DNA from: Pseudomonas sp. LS.1a | GTDB taxonomy: Bacteria; Pseudomonadota; Gammaproteobacteria; Pseudomonadales; Pseudomonadaceae | Direction: 5' to 3' | NCBI RefSeq assembly: GCF_022533585.1 | Contig: NZ_CP092827.1 | Span: 5,116,001 to 5,180,000, forward strand | DNA: 64,000 bases | Part shown: one piece after another, positions 25,429 through 35,722 of the stretch | How the letters are laid out: every line of letters starts with the position of its first letter | Position numbering within the stretch: the stretch's first letter is position 1 | The notes under the pieces: model-generated | Told to the model about the DNA's origin: nothing | What the model saw: the letters and a program-made list of their open reading frames with translations, nothing else | Databases searched by the model: none | Program-made: the position numbers and the translations under genes

Positions 25429-28001
25429 GACTTGCTCTTGCTCTTGCGTGGCGCACCGGACTTCGGCGGGCCTTTACGGTGCTTGGTCGGCTTGCCGGAC
25501 GACTTGCCGCCCTTGTCCGACTTGCTGCTGGCATGGCCGCCACTGCGTGCCTCGCTCATCAGCGCCTTCTTCATTTCGCGGCTCTTGCGCACCTCGGCGT
25601 TACGCTGCACGGCATCTTTCGGGAAGTATGCCTCGGCGGTTTCGCTCTTGCGGCTGCGTGGTTTCGGCGTAGCCTTGGCCTCGACCGGTGCCTGCGCAGG
25701 CTGCTCGGCGGCTGGCGCAGCGCCACGCTGTTTGCGGCCAATCGGCGCAGCGAGGGTTTTCTCCGACACTTCGAAGTCGATCTTGCGCTCGTCGAGGTCA
25801 ACACGCATGACCTTGACTTCGATGGTGTCGCCCAGGCGGAAGCTGCGCCCGGTACGCTCGCCGGACAGGCGGTGATGCACCGGGTCGAAGTGGTAGTAGT
25901 CACCCGGCAGCGCACTGACGTGCACCAGGCCTTCTACGTAGATGTCGGTCAGCTCGACGAACAGGCCGAAACCGGTCACCGCAGTGATCACACCCGGGAA
26001 GGTCTCGCCCACGCGGTCCTTCATGAACTCGCACTTGAGCCAGTTGACCACGTCACGGGTGGCTTCATCGGCCCGGCGCTCGGTCATCGAGCATTGCTCG
26101 CCGAGTTGCTCCAGGGTGTTCTCGTCGTACGGGTAGATGCGCGCCTTGGGGATGCTCATGGCGCCGGCACGCTTGACGTGCGGGGTATCCACCTTGGAAC
26201 GGATGATGCTGCGGATGGCGCGGTGCACCAGCAGGTCCGGGTAACGGCGGATCGGCGAGGTGAAGTGGGTGTACGCCTCGTAGTTCAGCCCGAAGTGGCC
26301 GTTGTTGTCGGTGCTGTACACCGCCTGGCTCAGCGAACGCAGCATCACGGTCTGGATCAGGTGGAAGTCCGGGCGCCCGGAAATGCTCGCCAGCAGTGCC
26401 TGGTAATCCTTCGGCGACGGGTCCTTGCCCTTGTGCAGGGTCAGGCCCAGTTCGCCAAGGAAGGCGCGCAGCTTTTCCAGGCGCTCCGGCGGCGGACCGT
26501 CGTGCACGCGGTACAGGGCCGGCACGCCGTGCTTCTGCAGGAACTCGGCGGTGGCCACGTTGGCCGCCAGCATGCACTCCTCGATCAGCTTGTGGGCATC
26601 GTTGCGCACGGTCGGGCGGATTTCCGCGATCTTGCGCTCGTCACCGAAGATGATGCGGGTTTCCTGGGTTTCGAAGTCGATGGCACCCCGGGCGTGACGG
26701 GCATCCAGCAGCACCTTGTACAGGTTGTACAGGTTCTTCAGGTCCGGCACGACTGCCTTGTACTCCTCGCGCAGCGCCTTGCCCTCACGGGTGCGGGAGT
26801 GCTCGAGCATGCTGCTGACCTTGTTGTAGGTCAGGCGGGCGTGGGAGTGGATGACACCTTCGTAGAACTGGTAGTCGACCATCTGGCCGGCTTTGTTCAT
26901 GGTCATTTCGCAGACCATGGCCAGGCGATCGACATGCGGGTTCAGCGAGCACAGGCCGTTGGACAGCTCTTCGGGGAGCATCGGCACCACGCGCTCGGGG
27001 AAGTACACCGAGTTGCCGCGCTGCTGGGCCTCGACGTCCAGGGCCGAGCCCAGGCGCACGTAGCTGGACACGTCGGCGATGGCCACATAAAGGCGCCAGC
27101 CACCGGAGAACAGACGCAGCTTGCCCAGCGGCTCGCAATAGACGGCGTCGTCGAAGTCGCGGGCGTCCTCGCCGTCGATGGTGACGAACGGCAGGTGGCG
27201 CAGGTCGACGCGCTTCTCCTTGTCCTTCTCTTCGACTTCGGAGCGGAACTTGCGCGCTTCCTTGATCACGTCCTTGGGCCAGACGTGCGGGATATCGTAG
27301 CTGCGCAGGGCAACGTCGATTTCCATGCCCGGCGCCATGTAGTTGCCGATAACCTCGACCACATCGCCCTGCGGCTGGAAGCGCGGGGTCGGCCAGTGGG
27401 TGATCTTGATCTCGACGAACTGGCCAATCTTGGCGCCGCCGTTGCGCCCGGCGGTGACCAGCACTTCCTGCTGGATCTTCGGGTTGTCCGGGGTCACGTA
27501 GCCGATACCGCCTTCTTCGAAGTAACGGCCGACCACGCTTTCGTGGGCACGGGAGATGATTTCGACCAGCACGCCTTCACGGCGGCCACGGCGGTCGACA
27601 CCAGAGACGCGGGCCAGGCCGCGGTCGCCGTCGAACACCAGGCGCATCTGCGACGGGCTGAGGAACAGGTCTTCGCTGCCGTCGTCCGGAATAAGGAAGC
27701 CGAAACCGTCGCGGTGACCGGCGACGCGGCCGCAGATCAGGTCCAGCTTGTCTACCGGGGCATATGTGCCGCGCCGGGTATAGATAAGCTGGCCATCACG
27801 CTCCATGGCACGCAGGCGGCGGCGCAGGGCTTCGATCTGGTCTTCGTCGTACAGACCGAACTCGGCCGCCAGCTCCTCGCGTGCGGCCGGTTCGCCACGG
27901 TCGGCAAGGCGCTGCAGGATCAGCTCACGGCTGGGAATGGGGTTGTCGTATTTTTCCGCTTCGCGAGCGGCCTCGGGATCGAGGGATTGCCAATCGGCCA
28001 T
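25425..28001 (-). CDS. rnr: Ribonuclease R
   Basis: The 858-residue 3'-5' exoribonuclease has an N-terminal helix-turn-helix region, two cold-shock domains (one starting DLICGRVAGHRDGFGFLIPDD) and the RNB core. The core's metal-binding segment includes VTIDGEDARDFDDAVYCE. An S1 domain follows (GETFPGVITAVTGFGLFVELTDIYVEGLVHVS), then a Lys/Ser-rich tail of about 110 residues. It degrades structured RNA and takes part in ribosome quality control and cold adaptation. The ATG at 28001 gives MADWQSLDPEAARE, the usual start. rlmB overlaps its end. Confidence 0.96.
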   Translation of the reverse strand: MADWQSLDPEAAREAEKYDNPIPSRELILQRLADRGEPAAREELAAEFGLYDEDQIEALRRRLRAMERDGQLIYTRRGTYAPVDKLDLICGRVAGHRDGFGFLIPDDGSEDLFLSPSQMRLVFDGDRGLARVSGVDRRGRREGVLVEIISRAHESVVGRYFEEGGIGYVTPDNPKIQQEVLVTAGRNGGAKIGQFVEIKITHWPTPRFQPQGDVVEVIGNYMAPGMEIDVALRSYDIPHVWPKDVIKEARKFRSEVEEKDKEKRVDLRHLPFVTIDGEDARDFDDAVYCEPLGKLRLFSGGWRLYVAIADVSSYVRLGSALDVEAQQRGNSVYFPERVVPMLPEELSNGLCSLNPHVDRLAMVCEMTMNKAGQMVDYQFYEGVIHSHARLTYNKVSSMLEHSRTREGKALREEYKAVVPDLKNLYNLYKVLLDARHARGAIDFETQETRIIFGDERKIAEIRPTVRNDAHKLIEECMLAANVATAEFLQKHGVPALYRVHDGPPPERLEKLRAFLGELGLTLHKGKDPSPKDYQALLASISGRPDFHLIQTVMLRSLSQAVYSTDNNGHFGLNYEAYTHFTSPIRRYPDLLVHRAIRSIIRSKVDTPHVKRAGAMSIPKARIYPYDENTLEQLGEQCSMTERRADEATRDVVNWLKCEFMKDRVGETFPGVITAVTGFGLFVELTDIYVEGLVHVSALPGDYYHFDPVHHRLSGERTGRSFRLGDTIEVKVMRVDLDERKIDFEVSEKTLAAPIGRKQRGAAPAAEQPAQAPVEAKATPKPRSRKSETAEAYFPKDAVQRNAEVRKSREMKKALMSEARSGGHASSKSDKGGKSSGKPTKHRKGPPKSGAPRKSKSKS

Positions 28002-28163
28002 CAGAAGGGGTTCACCTTGGGGTATATAGATAGGAATTCTGGCATAGGCGTATTGAAACCGGAAATGTCAGCCTTGGACAGCCCCACCGGCGTCTCCGGC
28101 GAGCCGGAATAGGCCTGCGGAATCAACAAGTTGAATTTTTTGAAATTTTTTTCGCTTGGGGGG

Positions 28164-28192
28164 TTTACAGCCCCCCGGACCGTCCGTATAGT
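28164..28192 (+). promoter_or_regulatory. Strong sigma-70 promoter of the tRNA-Leu pair
   Basis: TTTACA (28164-28169), a 17-nt spacer and TATAGT (28187-28192) are followed by a GC-rich discriminator GCGCACC, as in stringently controlled stable-RNA promoters. The first tRNA starts about 74 nt beyond the predicted start site. Confidence 0.85.
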
Positions 28193-28272
28193 GCGCACCA
28201 CAACGACGGACAACCCCGAAGTTGTAGTAGAGATGAGCGGCGCTGTAAAGCATCAAGTAATCTCGAATGTGT

Positions 28273-28359
28273 GCCCAGGTGGCGGAATTGGTAGACGCGC
28301 TGGTTTCAGGTATCAGTGGCTTAACGGCCGTGGAAGTTCGAGTCTTCTCCTGGGCACCA
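28273..28359 (+). tRNA. tRNA-Leu (anticodon CAG), copy 1
   Basis: An 87-nt class-II tRNA: acceptor GCCCAGG pairing with CCTGGGC, D-arm with GGTAGACGC, anticodon loop TTCAGGT (CAG, reads CUG), long variable arm, TTCGAGT T-loop and encoded CCA. The variable-arm stem uses a G-C pair (GGCTTAACGGCC). Confidence 0.97.
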
Positions 28360-28370
28360 AATATTTTCAA

Positions 28371-28396
28371 GTAACAGATGACCAAGGATCTGTTAC
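28371..28396 (+). other. Hairpin in the inter-tRNA spacer
   Basis: GTAACAGAT (28371-28379) and ATCTGTTAC (28388-28396) form a perfect 9-bp stem with an 8-nt loop between the two tRNAs, a likely processing element of the primary transcript. Confidence 0.7.
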
Positions 28397-28447
28397 TACT
28401 GTGTGAAAGCGAACGATAGTCGCCTTCTCCAGATGATGTAAAGCTTT

Positions 28448-28534
28448 GCCCAGGTGGCGGAATTGGTAGACGCGCTGGTTTCAGGTATCAGTGACTTAAC
28501 GGTCGTGGAAGTTCGAGTCTTCTCCTGGGCACCA
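28448..28534 (+). tRNA. tRNA-Leu (anticodon CAG), copy 2
   Basis: An 87-nt near-identical copy of the first tRNA, with the same CAG anticodon and encoded CCA. It differs at two bases in the variable arm (GACTTAACGGTC), which pair with each other, so the change is compensatory. The intrinsic terminator follows 8 nt downstream. Confidence 0.97.
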
Positions 28535-28541
28535 TACAAAA

Positions 28542-28568
28542 ACCCACTAGCTTGCTAGTGGGTTTTTT
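28542..28568 (+). terminator. Terminator of the tRNA-Leu operon
   Basis: Stem ACCCACTAGC/GCTAGTGGGT with a tight loop is followed by TTTTTT, 8 nt after the second tRNA. Confidence 0.95.
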
Positions 28569-28624
28569 CTTGCCTGCGATTTTTGTCTCTCCCTCCTCGC
28601 CTGCCCGGACTGCTCTGGCGTCTA

Positions 28625-28843
28625 TGAGATCGAGCGCCGCCCGCGCGGCGCATCGCGAATAAATTCGCTCCTACATTTGTTGCAACGTGGCCATGCCTGT
28701 GAAGCCATGGTTGTCAGCCTTGTTTGCATGGTTCAAGTCATGAGCCAGGGCTGGCAACCATGGCGTAACAGGTTCGGCCACGTTGCAACAAATGTAGGAG
28801 CGGCTTTAGCCGCGATGCGCCGCGCGGGCGGCGCTCGATCTCA
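28625..28843. repeat. 219-bp palindromic repeat, distinct from the REP family
   Basis: The two arms are nearly complementary over about 105 bp each: TGAGATCGAGCGCCGCCC... through TACATTTGTTGCAACGTGGCC, then an imperfect inner part with CCATGGTTG. The arms carry a different core (TGTAGGAGCGGC) from the common REP. No protein-coding frame is present. It looks like a non-autonomous miniature repeat. Confidence 0.85.
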
Positions 28844-28903
28844 CAGGCGCAAAAAGGCCCAAGGCAATCCGACCATGAATTTCTCGTCACCCGGCCACTT
28901 GAG

Positions 28904-28917
28904 AAACGATTTCGTTT
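28904..28917. promoter_or_regulatory. Inverted repeat upstream of hitA
   Basis: AAACGA (28904-28909) and TCGTTT (28912-28917) form a short palindrome 45 nt upstream of the start. It could be an operator for an iron-responsive regulator, but it does not match the Fur consensus well. Confidence 0.35.
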
Positions 28918-28961
28918 ACCATTGTTTCCAAATATGTAGCCGTAAGCGAGGAAGTACCCGC

Positions 28962-29975
28962 ATGACGATCCGCCCGCAACCGCTGATGCGTACCTTGGCC
29001 GCCGCCGTGCTGAGCCTGGCCATCGGCGCTCCGGCCGCCATGGCAGACGCACCGGTCACCCTGACCATGTACAACGGTCAGCACAAGGAAATCGGCGAAG
29101 CCATCGCCCAGGCCTACGAGGCCAAGACCGGCATTCATATCGATATCCGCAAGGGCAGCAGCAACCAGCTGGCCAGCCAGATCATCGAGGAAGGCGAACG
29201 CTCGCCGGCCGACATCATCTATACCGAAGAGTCCCCTCCCCTGAACAACCTGGGTGAGCTGGGCCTGCTGGCGAAAATCGACGACGCCACCGCGAACATG
29301 ATGCCCAAGGAGTACGTTGGCGCCAACGGCACCTGGATGGGCATCACCGCCCGTACGCGCATCGTCGTGTTCAACCCGAAGAAGGTCGACGAGAAAGACT
29401 TGCCGACCACAGTGATGGACTTCGCCAACCCCGAGTGGGAAGGGCGCGTCGGCTATGTGCCCACCAGCGGCGCCTTCCAGGAGCAGGCCGTGGCCATCCT
29501 GAAGATGCACGGGCGAGAAGCCACCGAAGAATGGCTGACCGGCCTGAAGGCATTCGGCAAGCCCTACACCAACAACATGGTCGCCCTGAAAGCCGTGGAA
29601 AAAGGCGAAGTGGCTGCGGTACTGGTGAACAACTACTACTGGTATGCGCTTGAGCGCGAGCGCGGCAAGCTGGACACCAAGCTCTACTACCTGGCCGATG
29701 GCGATGCCGGCAACCTGGTCACCATTTCCGGCGCAGCCGTGGTCAAGGCCAGCAAGCACCCGAAAGAAGCCCAGGCCCTGCTCAACTGGATGGCCAGCGA
29801 AGAAGGCCAGCGCGTGATCACCCAGACCACCGCCGAGTACCCGCTGCATAAAGGCATGGTCTCCGACCGTGGCCTGAAGCCGTTCGAAGACCTGCGCCCG
29901 CCGAAGATCTCGCCAGCCGACCTGGGCAATGCCGAGGAAGCGATCGAGCTTGAGCGCGAGGTCGGCCTGCTCTGA
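28962..29975 (+). CDS. hitA: Ferric-iron ABC transporter substrate-binding protein (HitA/FbpA-like)
   Basis: The 337-residue periplasmic protein has a signal peptide ending APAAMA (about residue 28) and a mature start DAPVTLTMYNGQHKEIGEA. This is the transferrin-like FbpA/HitA fold, including the paired tyrosines in NNYYWYALE that coordinate ferric iron. It delivers Fe3+ to the permease HitB encoded next. The ATG at 28962 follows GAGGAA; the frame runs upstream into the palindromic repeat and is not coding there. The hitB start overlaps the stop by 1 nt (TGATG). Confidence 0.9.
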   Translation: MTIRPQPLMRTLAAAVLSLAIGAPAAMADAPVTLTMYNGQHKEIGEAIAQAYEAKTGIHIDIRKGSSNQLASQIIEEGERSPADIIYTEESPPLNNLGELGLLAKIDDATANMMPKEYVGANGTWMGITARTRIVVFNPKKVDEKDLPTTVMDFANPEWEGRVGYVPTSGAFQEQAVAILKMHGREATEEWLTGLKAFGKPYTNNMVALKAVEKGEVAAVLVNNYYWYALERERGKLDTKLYYLADGDAGNLVTISGAAVVKASKHPKEAQALLNWMASEEGQRVITQTTAEYPLHKGMVSDRGLKPFEDLRPPKISPADLGNAEEAIELEREVGLL

Positions 29976-31540
29976 TGACTGCCGCCCTGTCCGAGCCGGT
30001 GCCGGTACGCTTCGTACCGCGCCGCAAGCGCCCCTCGATCTGGGTGGTGCTGCCTGTGCTGTTCCTGGTGGCCATGAGCTTGCTGCCATTGCTGTACGTT
30101 GCCATGAAAGCCTGGGAAGCCGGCTGGCGCGAAGCCTTGCACCTGCTGTGGCGGCCGTTTGTCTGGGGGCTGATGCGCAACACCCTGATGTTGATGGCCG
30201 GGGTGACGCTGACCTGCATGGTGGTCGGCATGGCCCTGGCCTGGCTGCTGGAGCGCAGCAACCTGGCCGGTCGTCGGCTGTGGGGCGTGGTGCTGTGCCT
30301 GCCGTTCGCCGTGCCGTCGTTCGTCAGCAGCTTCACCTGGGTGTCGCTGAGCTCGGACTTCGAAGGGCTGGGCGGGGCAATCATGGTCATGGCCCTGTCC
30401 AAGTACCCGCTGGTGTTCCTGCCAGTGGCGGCAACCCTGCGCAACCTCGATACCTCGCTGGAGGAATCGGCACGTACGCTGGGCTGCAGCCGCTGGGGCG
30501 TATTCATCAAGGTCACCCTGCCGCTGCTGTGGCCATCGATGCTGGGCGGCGCGCTGCTGATCGCCCTGCACATGCTGGTGGAGTTCGGCGCCTTGTCGAT
30601 CCTCGGCTTGCAAACCTTCACCACGGCGATTTACCAGCAGTTCGAACTGGAGTTCAGCAATGCCAACGCGGCCATGCTGTCCGCCGTACTGTTGGCGATG
30701 TGCCTGGTGATGCTGTGGCTTGAACTGCGGGTACGTGGCAAGGCCCGACATGTGCGCATCGGCCAGGGTGTGGCGCGGCGAGCACAACCGGTGCGGCTGC
30801 GTGGCTGGGCAGTGCTGGCGCAACTGTTCTGCGTGGGCCTGGCGGTGTTGGGCAGCGGTATTCCGCTGGCCATGCTCGGCTACTGGTTGAGCGTGGGTTC
30901 ATCGGCGGCATTCCCTGTGGCAGCCATTTCCAAGGCGCTGCTCACCTCGCTGTCGGTGTCGCTGGGGGGTGCCGGTTTCTGCGTGCTGCTAGCCCTGCCA
31001 ATCAGCTTCCTGGTGGTGCGCTACAAGGGCCGCCTGGCAATTTGGGCCGAGCGCCTGCCATACCTGTTGCACGCCCTGCCAGGCCTGGTGATTGCCCTGA
31101 CCCTGGTGTTCTTCGCCCTGCATTACGTGCCGGCGCTGTACCAGACCACGGCACTGTTGCTGCTGGCCTATGCGCTGCTGTTCCTGCCGCTGGCGCAGTC
31201 GCCGGTGCGCACCGCACTGAACAAGGCTTCACCTACCCTGGAGGAAGCGGCAAGGACCTTGGGCGCGAGCAGCTTTGCCGCGTTCTGCCGGGTGACCCTG
31301 CCGATCATCTTCCCGGCCATGGCGGCAGCCTTTGCCCTGGTGTTCCTGGACGCCATGAAGGAGTTGACTGCCACCTTGCTGCTCAGCCCGACCGGCATGA
31401 CCACCCTGGCCACAGAGGTGTGGGCGCATACGGCCAACGTCGAGTTCGCGGCGGCGGCGCCTTATGCGGCGTTGCTGATTGTGGTTTCGGGGTTGCCGGT
31501 ATATCTGCTGACTACGCGGATGTATCTGAACAAGGCTTGA
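29975..31540 (+). CDS. hitB: Ferric-iron ABC transporter permease (HitB/FbpB-like, fused double domain)
   Basis: The 521-residue permease has about twelve membrane segments in two fused permease domains, each with its ATPase-contact loop (EESARTLGCSRWGVF and EEAARTLGASSFAAF). This duplicated design is typical of FbpB/HitB. It is translationally coupled to hitA through a TGATG overlap. No ATPase gene follows; a REP pair and an unrelated gene come next. The energising subunit must be encoded elsewhere, as with hitAB in P. aeruginosa. Confidence 0.9.
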   Translation: MTAALSEPVPVRFVPRRKRPSIWVVLPVLFLVAMSLLPLLYVAMKAWEAGWREALHLLWRPFVWGLMRNTLMLMAGVTLTCMVVGMALAWLLERSNLAGRRLWGVVLCLPFAVPSFVSSFTWVSLSSDFEGLGGAIMVMALSKYPLVFLPVAATLRNLDTSLEESARTLGCSRWGVFIKVTLPLLWPSMLGGALLIALHMLVEFGALSILGLQTFTTAIYQQFELEFSNANAAMLSAVLLAMCLVMLWLELRVRGKARHVRIGQGVARRAQPVRLRGWAVLAQLFCVGLAVLGSGIPLAMLGYWLSVGSSAAFPVAAISKALLTSLSVSLGGAGFCVLLALPISFLVVRYKGRLAIWAERLPYLLHALPGLVIALTLVFFALHYVPALYQTTALLLLAYALLFLPLAQSPVRTALNKASPTLEEAARTLGASSFAAFCRVTLPIIFPAMAAAFALVFLDAMKELTATLLLSPTGMTTLATEVWAHTANVEFAAAAPYAALLIVVSGLPVYLLTTRMYLNKA

Positions 31541-31548
31541 TCCGCCTC

Positions 31549-31641
31549 GCCTTCATCGCCGGCGAGCCAGCCTCCACAGATACCGCGCCGCCCTAAGGCT
31601 TGTGCAGTACCTGTGGGAGCTGGCTTACCGGCGATGAGGCC
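31549..31641. repeat. REP pair, CGCCGG variant
   Basis: Inverted copies with TCATCGCCGGCGAGCCAGC and GCTGGCTTACCGGCGATGA lie between hitB and the convergent DUF2867 gene. The left copy has lost part of its core (CCTCCACAG). Confidence 0.82.
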
Positions 31642-31642
31642 A

Positions 31643-32110
31643 TCAGATGTTACGCAGCATGCGGCGCACAATCGGCCCATGGGCTTTGCCGACCGGCAGC
31701 ATGTAGAGGCGGCCGAAGCGGTTGAAGCACTGCACCGAGGTGGTCACACTCAAACGCTGCCGGCCATTCCTCTGCTCATCCAGATCCATGCTCACCATCA
31801 CCGCCAGGTGCGTGTCACGCGAGGTCAGGACCAATTGCTGGTCGCTGATTGCCTCGACAAGGAAAAAGTCCAGATGCTCTCCTACTGCCGGCGAGCGTTC
31901 AGGGCTGCGCGCTGAGAAACCATGAATAGGAGTGACATTGAAGCGGCGCGAGATGAAATCGCGCAGGCGGAAGGCCTGGGCCAGCCAGCCGGGAATATCC
32001 GAGGTCATGGCGCAGTAGGCCTGGAGGGCGGTCATTGGCGCACTGACATGCACGCTGTCGCAATGAAGGAAATCCAGGGCGGCCGGGGCGGCGACCAGTT
32101 GGGCTGACAT
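31643..32110 (-). CDS. DUF2867 domain protein
   Basis: The 155-residue soluble protein has the DUF2867 pattern: an N-terminal part with FLHCDSVHVSAPMTALQAY, a middle part with HLDFFLVEAISDQQLVLTSRDTHLAVMVSM, and a C-terminal block VQCFNRFGRLYMLPVGKAHGPIVRRML. No function is known. I use ATG 32110 with GGAG upstream; a TTG at 32116 is a poorer alternative. It stands alone between REP elements. Confidence 0.75.
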   Translation of the reverse strand: MSAQLVAAPAALDFLHCDSVHVSAPMTALQAYCAMTSDIPGWLAQAFRLRDFISRRFNVTPIHGFSARSPERSPAVGEHLDFFLVEAISDQQLVLTSRDTHLAVMVSMDLDEQRNGRQRLSVTTSVQCFNRFGRLYMLPVGKAHGPIVRRMLRNI

Positions 32111-32187
32111 GAACAACTCCGTTTGCCATGTTTCGTTGCCATCATAGCAATACTGCCCACTGAGGTAAGGACCTGTATCGCGATCGA

Positions 32188-32215
32188 TGTGGGAGCGGGC
32201 ATGCCCGCTCCCACA
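32188..32215. repeat. Compact REP palindrome
   Basis: A perfect 28-bp palindrome, TGTGGGAGCGGGCA/TGCCCGCTCCCACA. The two REP cores are fused with no loop, unlike the spaced pairs elsewhere. Confidence 0.85.
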
Positions 32216-32224
32216 ATGATCGGG

Positions 32225-34159
32225 TCAGGCTCTGAACTGGCCCAGGCTGGCACGCAGCTGTGCAGCCAGGTCATCCAGCACCTTGCTGCTGGCGGTGGTC
32301 TGCATCACCACCTCGGCCGAGCGTTCGGCCTGGGCGTGTATGGTTTCCACCCGTCCACGCACGGCCTGCGCCCCGCTCGCCTGCTGCTCGGCCGCCCGGG
32401 TGGCCAGGCCGATGGCTGCGTGTACTTGCTCCACTGCCGCCTGCACCGACTGCTGGCGGCGCTCGTTGTCACGCAACACCAGAAGCCCCTCGCTGGCCTT
32501 CAGCCCTGCCTGACTGATGGTGGCCACGGCCTCCTTGGCGCCCTTCTGCAACGCGGCAATATGCGCCTGGATATCACCCGTGGAGCTTTGCGTCTTGCTC
32601 GCCAGCGCCCGCACCTCATCGGCCACCACGGCAAACCCGCGCCCGGTTTCGCCAGCACGGGCGGCTTCGATGGCCGCGTTCAAGGCCAGCAGGTTGGTCT
32701 GTTCGGCGATGCCGTGGATAACCGTCAGCACCACTTCGATCTGCTCGCTCTGCTTGGCCAGGCGCTCGATCACCTGGGAGCCGGCCTCCACCTGCCCGGC
32801 CAGGTTCTCGATCAGACCGGCTAGCTGGGTCGAGGTGCGGCTGTTCTCGTCAGTTGCCTGGCGGATATCCACCACCTGCTGCAGGGCTGCCTGCATCGCG
32901 TGGCTTTCAGCCTGGGCCTCGTCGGCCATGCTCGACAGGTCGCGCAGGCTGGCCGCCACTTCATCGCGTTGCAGCGCAGCGGCAGCATCGGCGCCGGCAT
33001 TGCGCTGGGCCATCGCGCCAATCTCCACGCCGGTGCGCTGCGCCACCTCGCCCGCCTCGCGCACGATCGGCTGCAACTTGTCGACAAAACGGTTCACCGC
33101 CGAAGCCATGTCACCAATTTCGTCGCGGCTGTCGAGAGGCACACGCTTGGTCAGGTCGCCTTCGCCAGCCGCCAGGTCATCGAGGGCGGCAATCAGCAGG
33201 CGCAGCTTGCTCAGCACCCGGCGGCCAAGCACCACAGCCACCACCACCAGCACACCCAGGCCGACCAGCATCAGGCCCAGGCCGATGCGCCAGCGCAGTT
33301 CGGCGGCAGCATCACGCACGGTCTGTGCGGTATTGGCCTGCATCGCGGCAGCACTGCCCTGCGCCTTCTCCAGGCGCTCGCGCAGGGTCTTGCCACTGTC
33401 GGCAGCAGCACCGACCAGGCTGTCGCCGACCAATTGCTCGCCGCTGGCGATCAGGGCAGCAAAGCGCTGGTCGAGGGCCTTGAGCTCCTGATCGATGCCG
33501 GCAGTGGAAACGCCCATCACCACCTTACCGATTTCTGCACCATTGGGGTTGATCGAGGCCTCGACGAAGTACACCGCCGGGTCGCGCCGGGCCGCGTCGA
33601 TCACCTTGTCCAGCGCACGCTCGCCCTGGCCCTTGTCCATCAATGCCTGGTTGATCGGGTTTTGCCGGTTCAGGTAGCGGGTCAGGTGCTGGCCCTGGGC
33701 ATCGTCGTAAATCACGAACAGCACGTTGGGGTTGCGCTGGGCACGCCGGGCGAAGTCGGAGAGCACCGGCACGTCGTTGTCCCAGATCGCCCGTGGGGCG
33801 ACCGAGGCCAGCAGCTCGGCCATGTCGTTGGCGGAGTCCTTGAGGTTCTTTTCCAGCGTGCTGCGCAGTTGCTGCTGCTCACTTTGCAGGCGCGCCGACA
33901 AGCCTGCGCTCAGGCGCTGGCGGGTACTGCTGGAGAGGCCGTCGAGACCAGAGCGCACATCTTGCCCGGCTTGCTCCAGTTCACTGGCGAGTTGGCGGCT
34001 GTCATTGCCCAGGCGTTCACCCAGGTCGGCCTCCAGGGCGGTGACCGTGCTTCGGGTAAGCGCAACGGCAACCAGCACCTGCACCAAAAGAGCGATACCA
34101 AGGGCAACAAACACAGGCCGCAAAAGGCGGCTTCGTAACAGTGAGAGAATGGCAGACAC
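32225..34159 (-). CDS. Methyl-accepting chemotaxis protein
   Basis: The 644-residue transmembrane chemoreceptor has membrane segment 1 at about residues 12-33 and a periplasmic sensor of about 250 residues. Membrane segment 2 is near 290-312, followed by a HAMP domain ([22 protein letters not shown]) and a cytoplasmic signalling coiled coil. The conserved hairpin tip is [19 protein letters not shown]. The C-terminus lacks the NWETF-type CheR-docking pentapeptide. The sensor contains [14 protein letters not shown], a possible single-Cache-like fold, but the ligand is unknown. It directs flagellar or type-IV-pilus behaviour through CheA/CheW. It stands alone. Confidence 0.92.
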   Translation of the reverse strand: MSAILSLLRSRLLRPVFVALGIALLVQVLVAVALTRSTVTALEADLGERLGNDSRQLASELEQAGQDVRSGLDGLSSSTRQRLSAGLSARLQSEQQQLRSTLEKNLKDSANDMAELLASVAPRAIWDNDVPVLSDFARRAQRNPNVLFVIYDDAQGQHLTRYLNRQNPINQALMDKGQGERALDKVIDAARRDPAVYFVEASINPNGAEIGKVVMGVSTAGIDQELKALDQRFAALIASGEQLVGDSLVGAAADSGKTLRERLEKAQGSAAAMQANTAQTVRDAAAELRWRIGLGLMLVGLGVLVVVAVVLGRRVLSKLRLLIAALDDLAAGEGDLTKRVPLDSRDEIGDMASAVNRFVDKLQPIVREAGEVAQRTGVEIGAMAQRNAGADAAAALQRDEVAASLRDLSSMADEAQAESHAMQAALQQVVDIRQATDENSRTSTQLAGLIENLAGQVEAGSQVIERLAKQSEQIEVVLTVIHGIAEQTNLLALNAAIEAARAGETGRGFAVVADEVRALASKTQSSTGDIQAHIAALQKGAKEAVATISQAGLKASEGLLVLRDNERRQQSVQAAVEQVHAAIGLATRAAEQQASGAQAVRGRVETIHAQAERSAEVVMQTTASSKVLDDLAAQLRASLGQFRA

Positions 34160-34317
34160 GGTGTAACCCTCGTGTTTTCTGGCGCCACTATTTTGATGGC
34201 ATCTTCAGAAACTTCTTACAGCAAGGGTTGTGCCGGGGGCAGCAGGGATAAGTGCCAAGGTTTAGCAATGGGTTTTCCGGTACTGGCCCTATCGCCGGGA
34301 CAGGCATACCCCACAAA

Positions 34318-34352
34318 TGAAAACGCCGCAGCCCCTTTCAGGGCCACGGCGT
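34318..34352 (-). terminator. Terminator behind purA
   Basis: Minus-strand stem GACGCCG...CGGCGT with an inner GCCCT/AGGGGC stem is followed by TTTTCATTT, 21 nt after the purA stop. Confidence 0.8.
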
Positions 34353-34373
34353 CAGATCAGCCTGGAAGGCAGA

Positions 34374-35681
<1,308 letters not shown>

Positions 35682-35722
35682 TCACGCAAACTTGGTTGCC
35701 GGCCTGTTGCCGGCGCAGAAAC

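Noticed and set aside
25479..28112. 877-codon plus-strand frame antisense to rnr
   Set aside because: Antisense of a clear RNase R gene; it has no start signal and no recognisable domain.
28904..28917. Fur box upstream of hitA
   Set aside because: The AAACGA/TCGTTT palindrome does not fit the GATAAT-type Fur hexamers well enough; kept only as an unnamed inverted repeat.
28677..28961. N-terminal extension of the hitA frame into the 219-bp palindrome
   Set aside because: The extension is translated repeat DNA. The ATG at 28962 has a ribosome site and begins a proper signal peptide.
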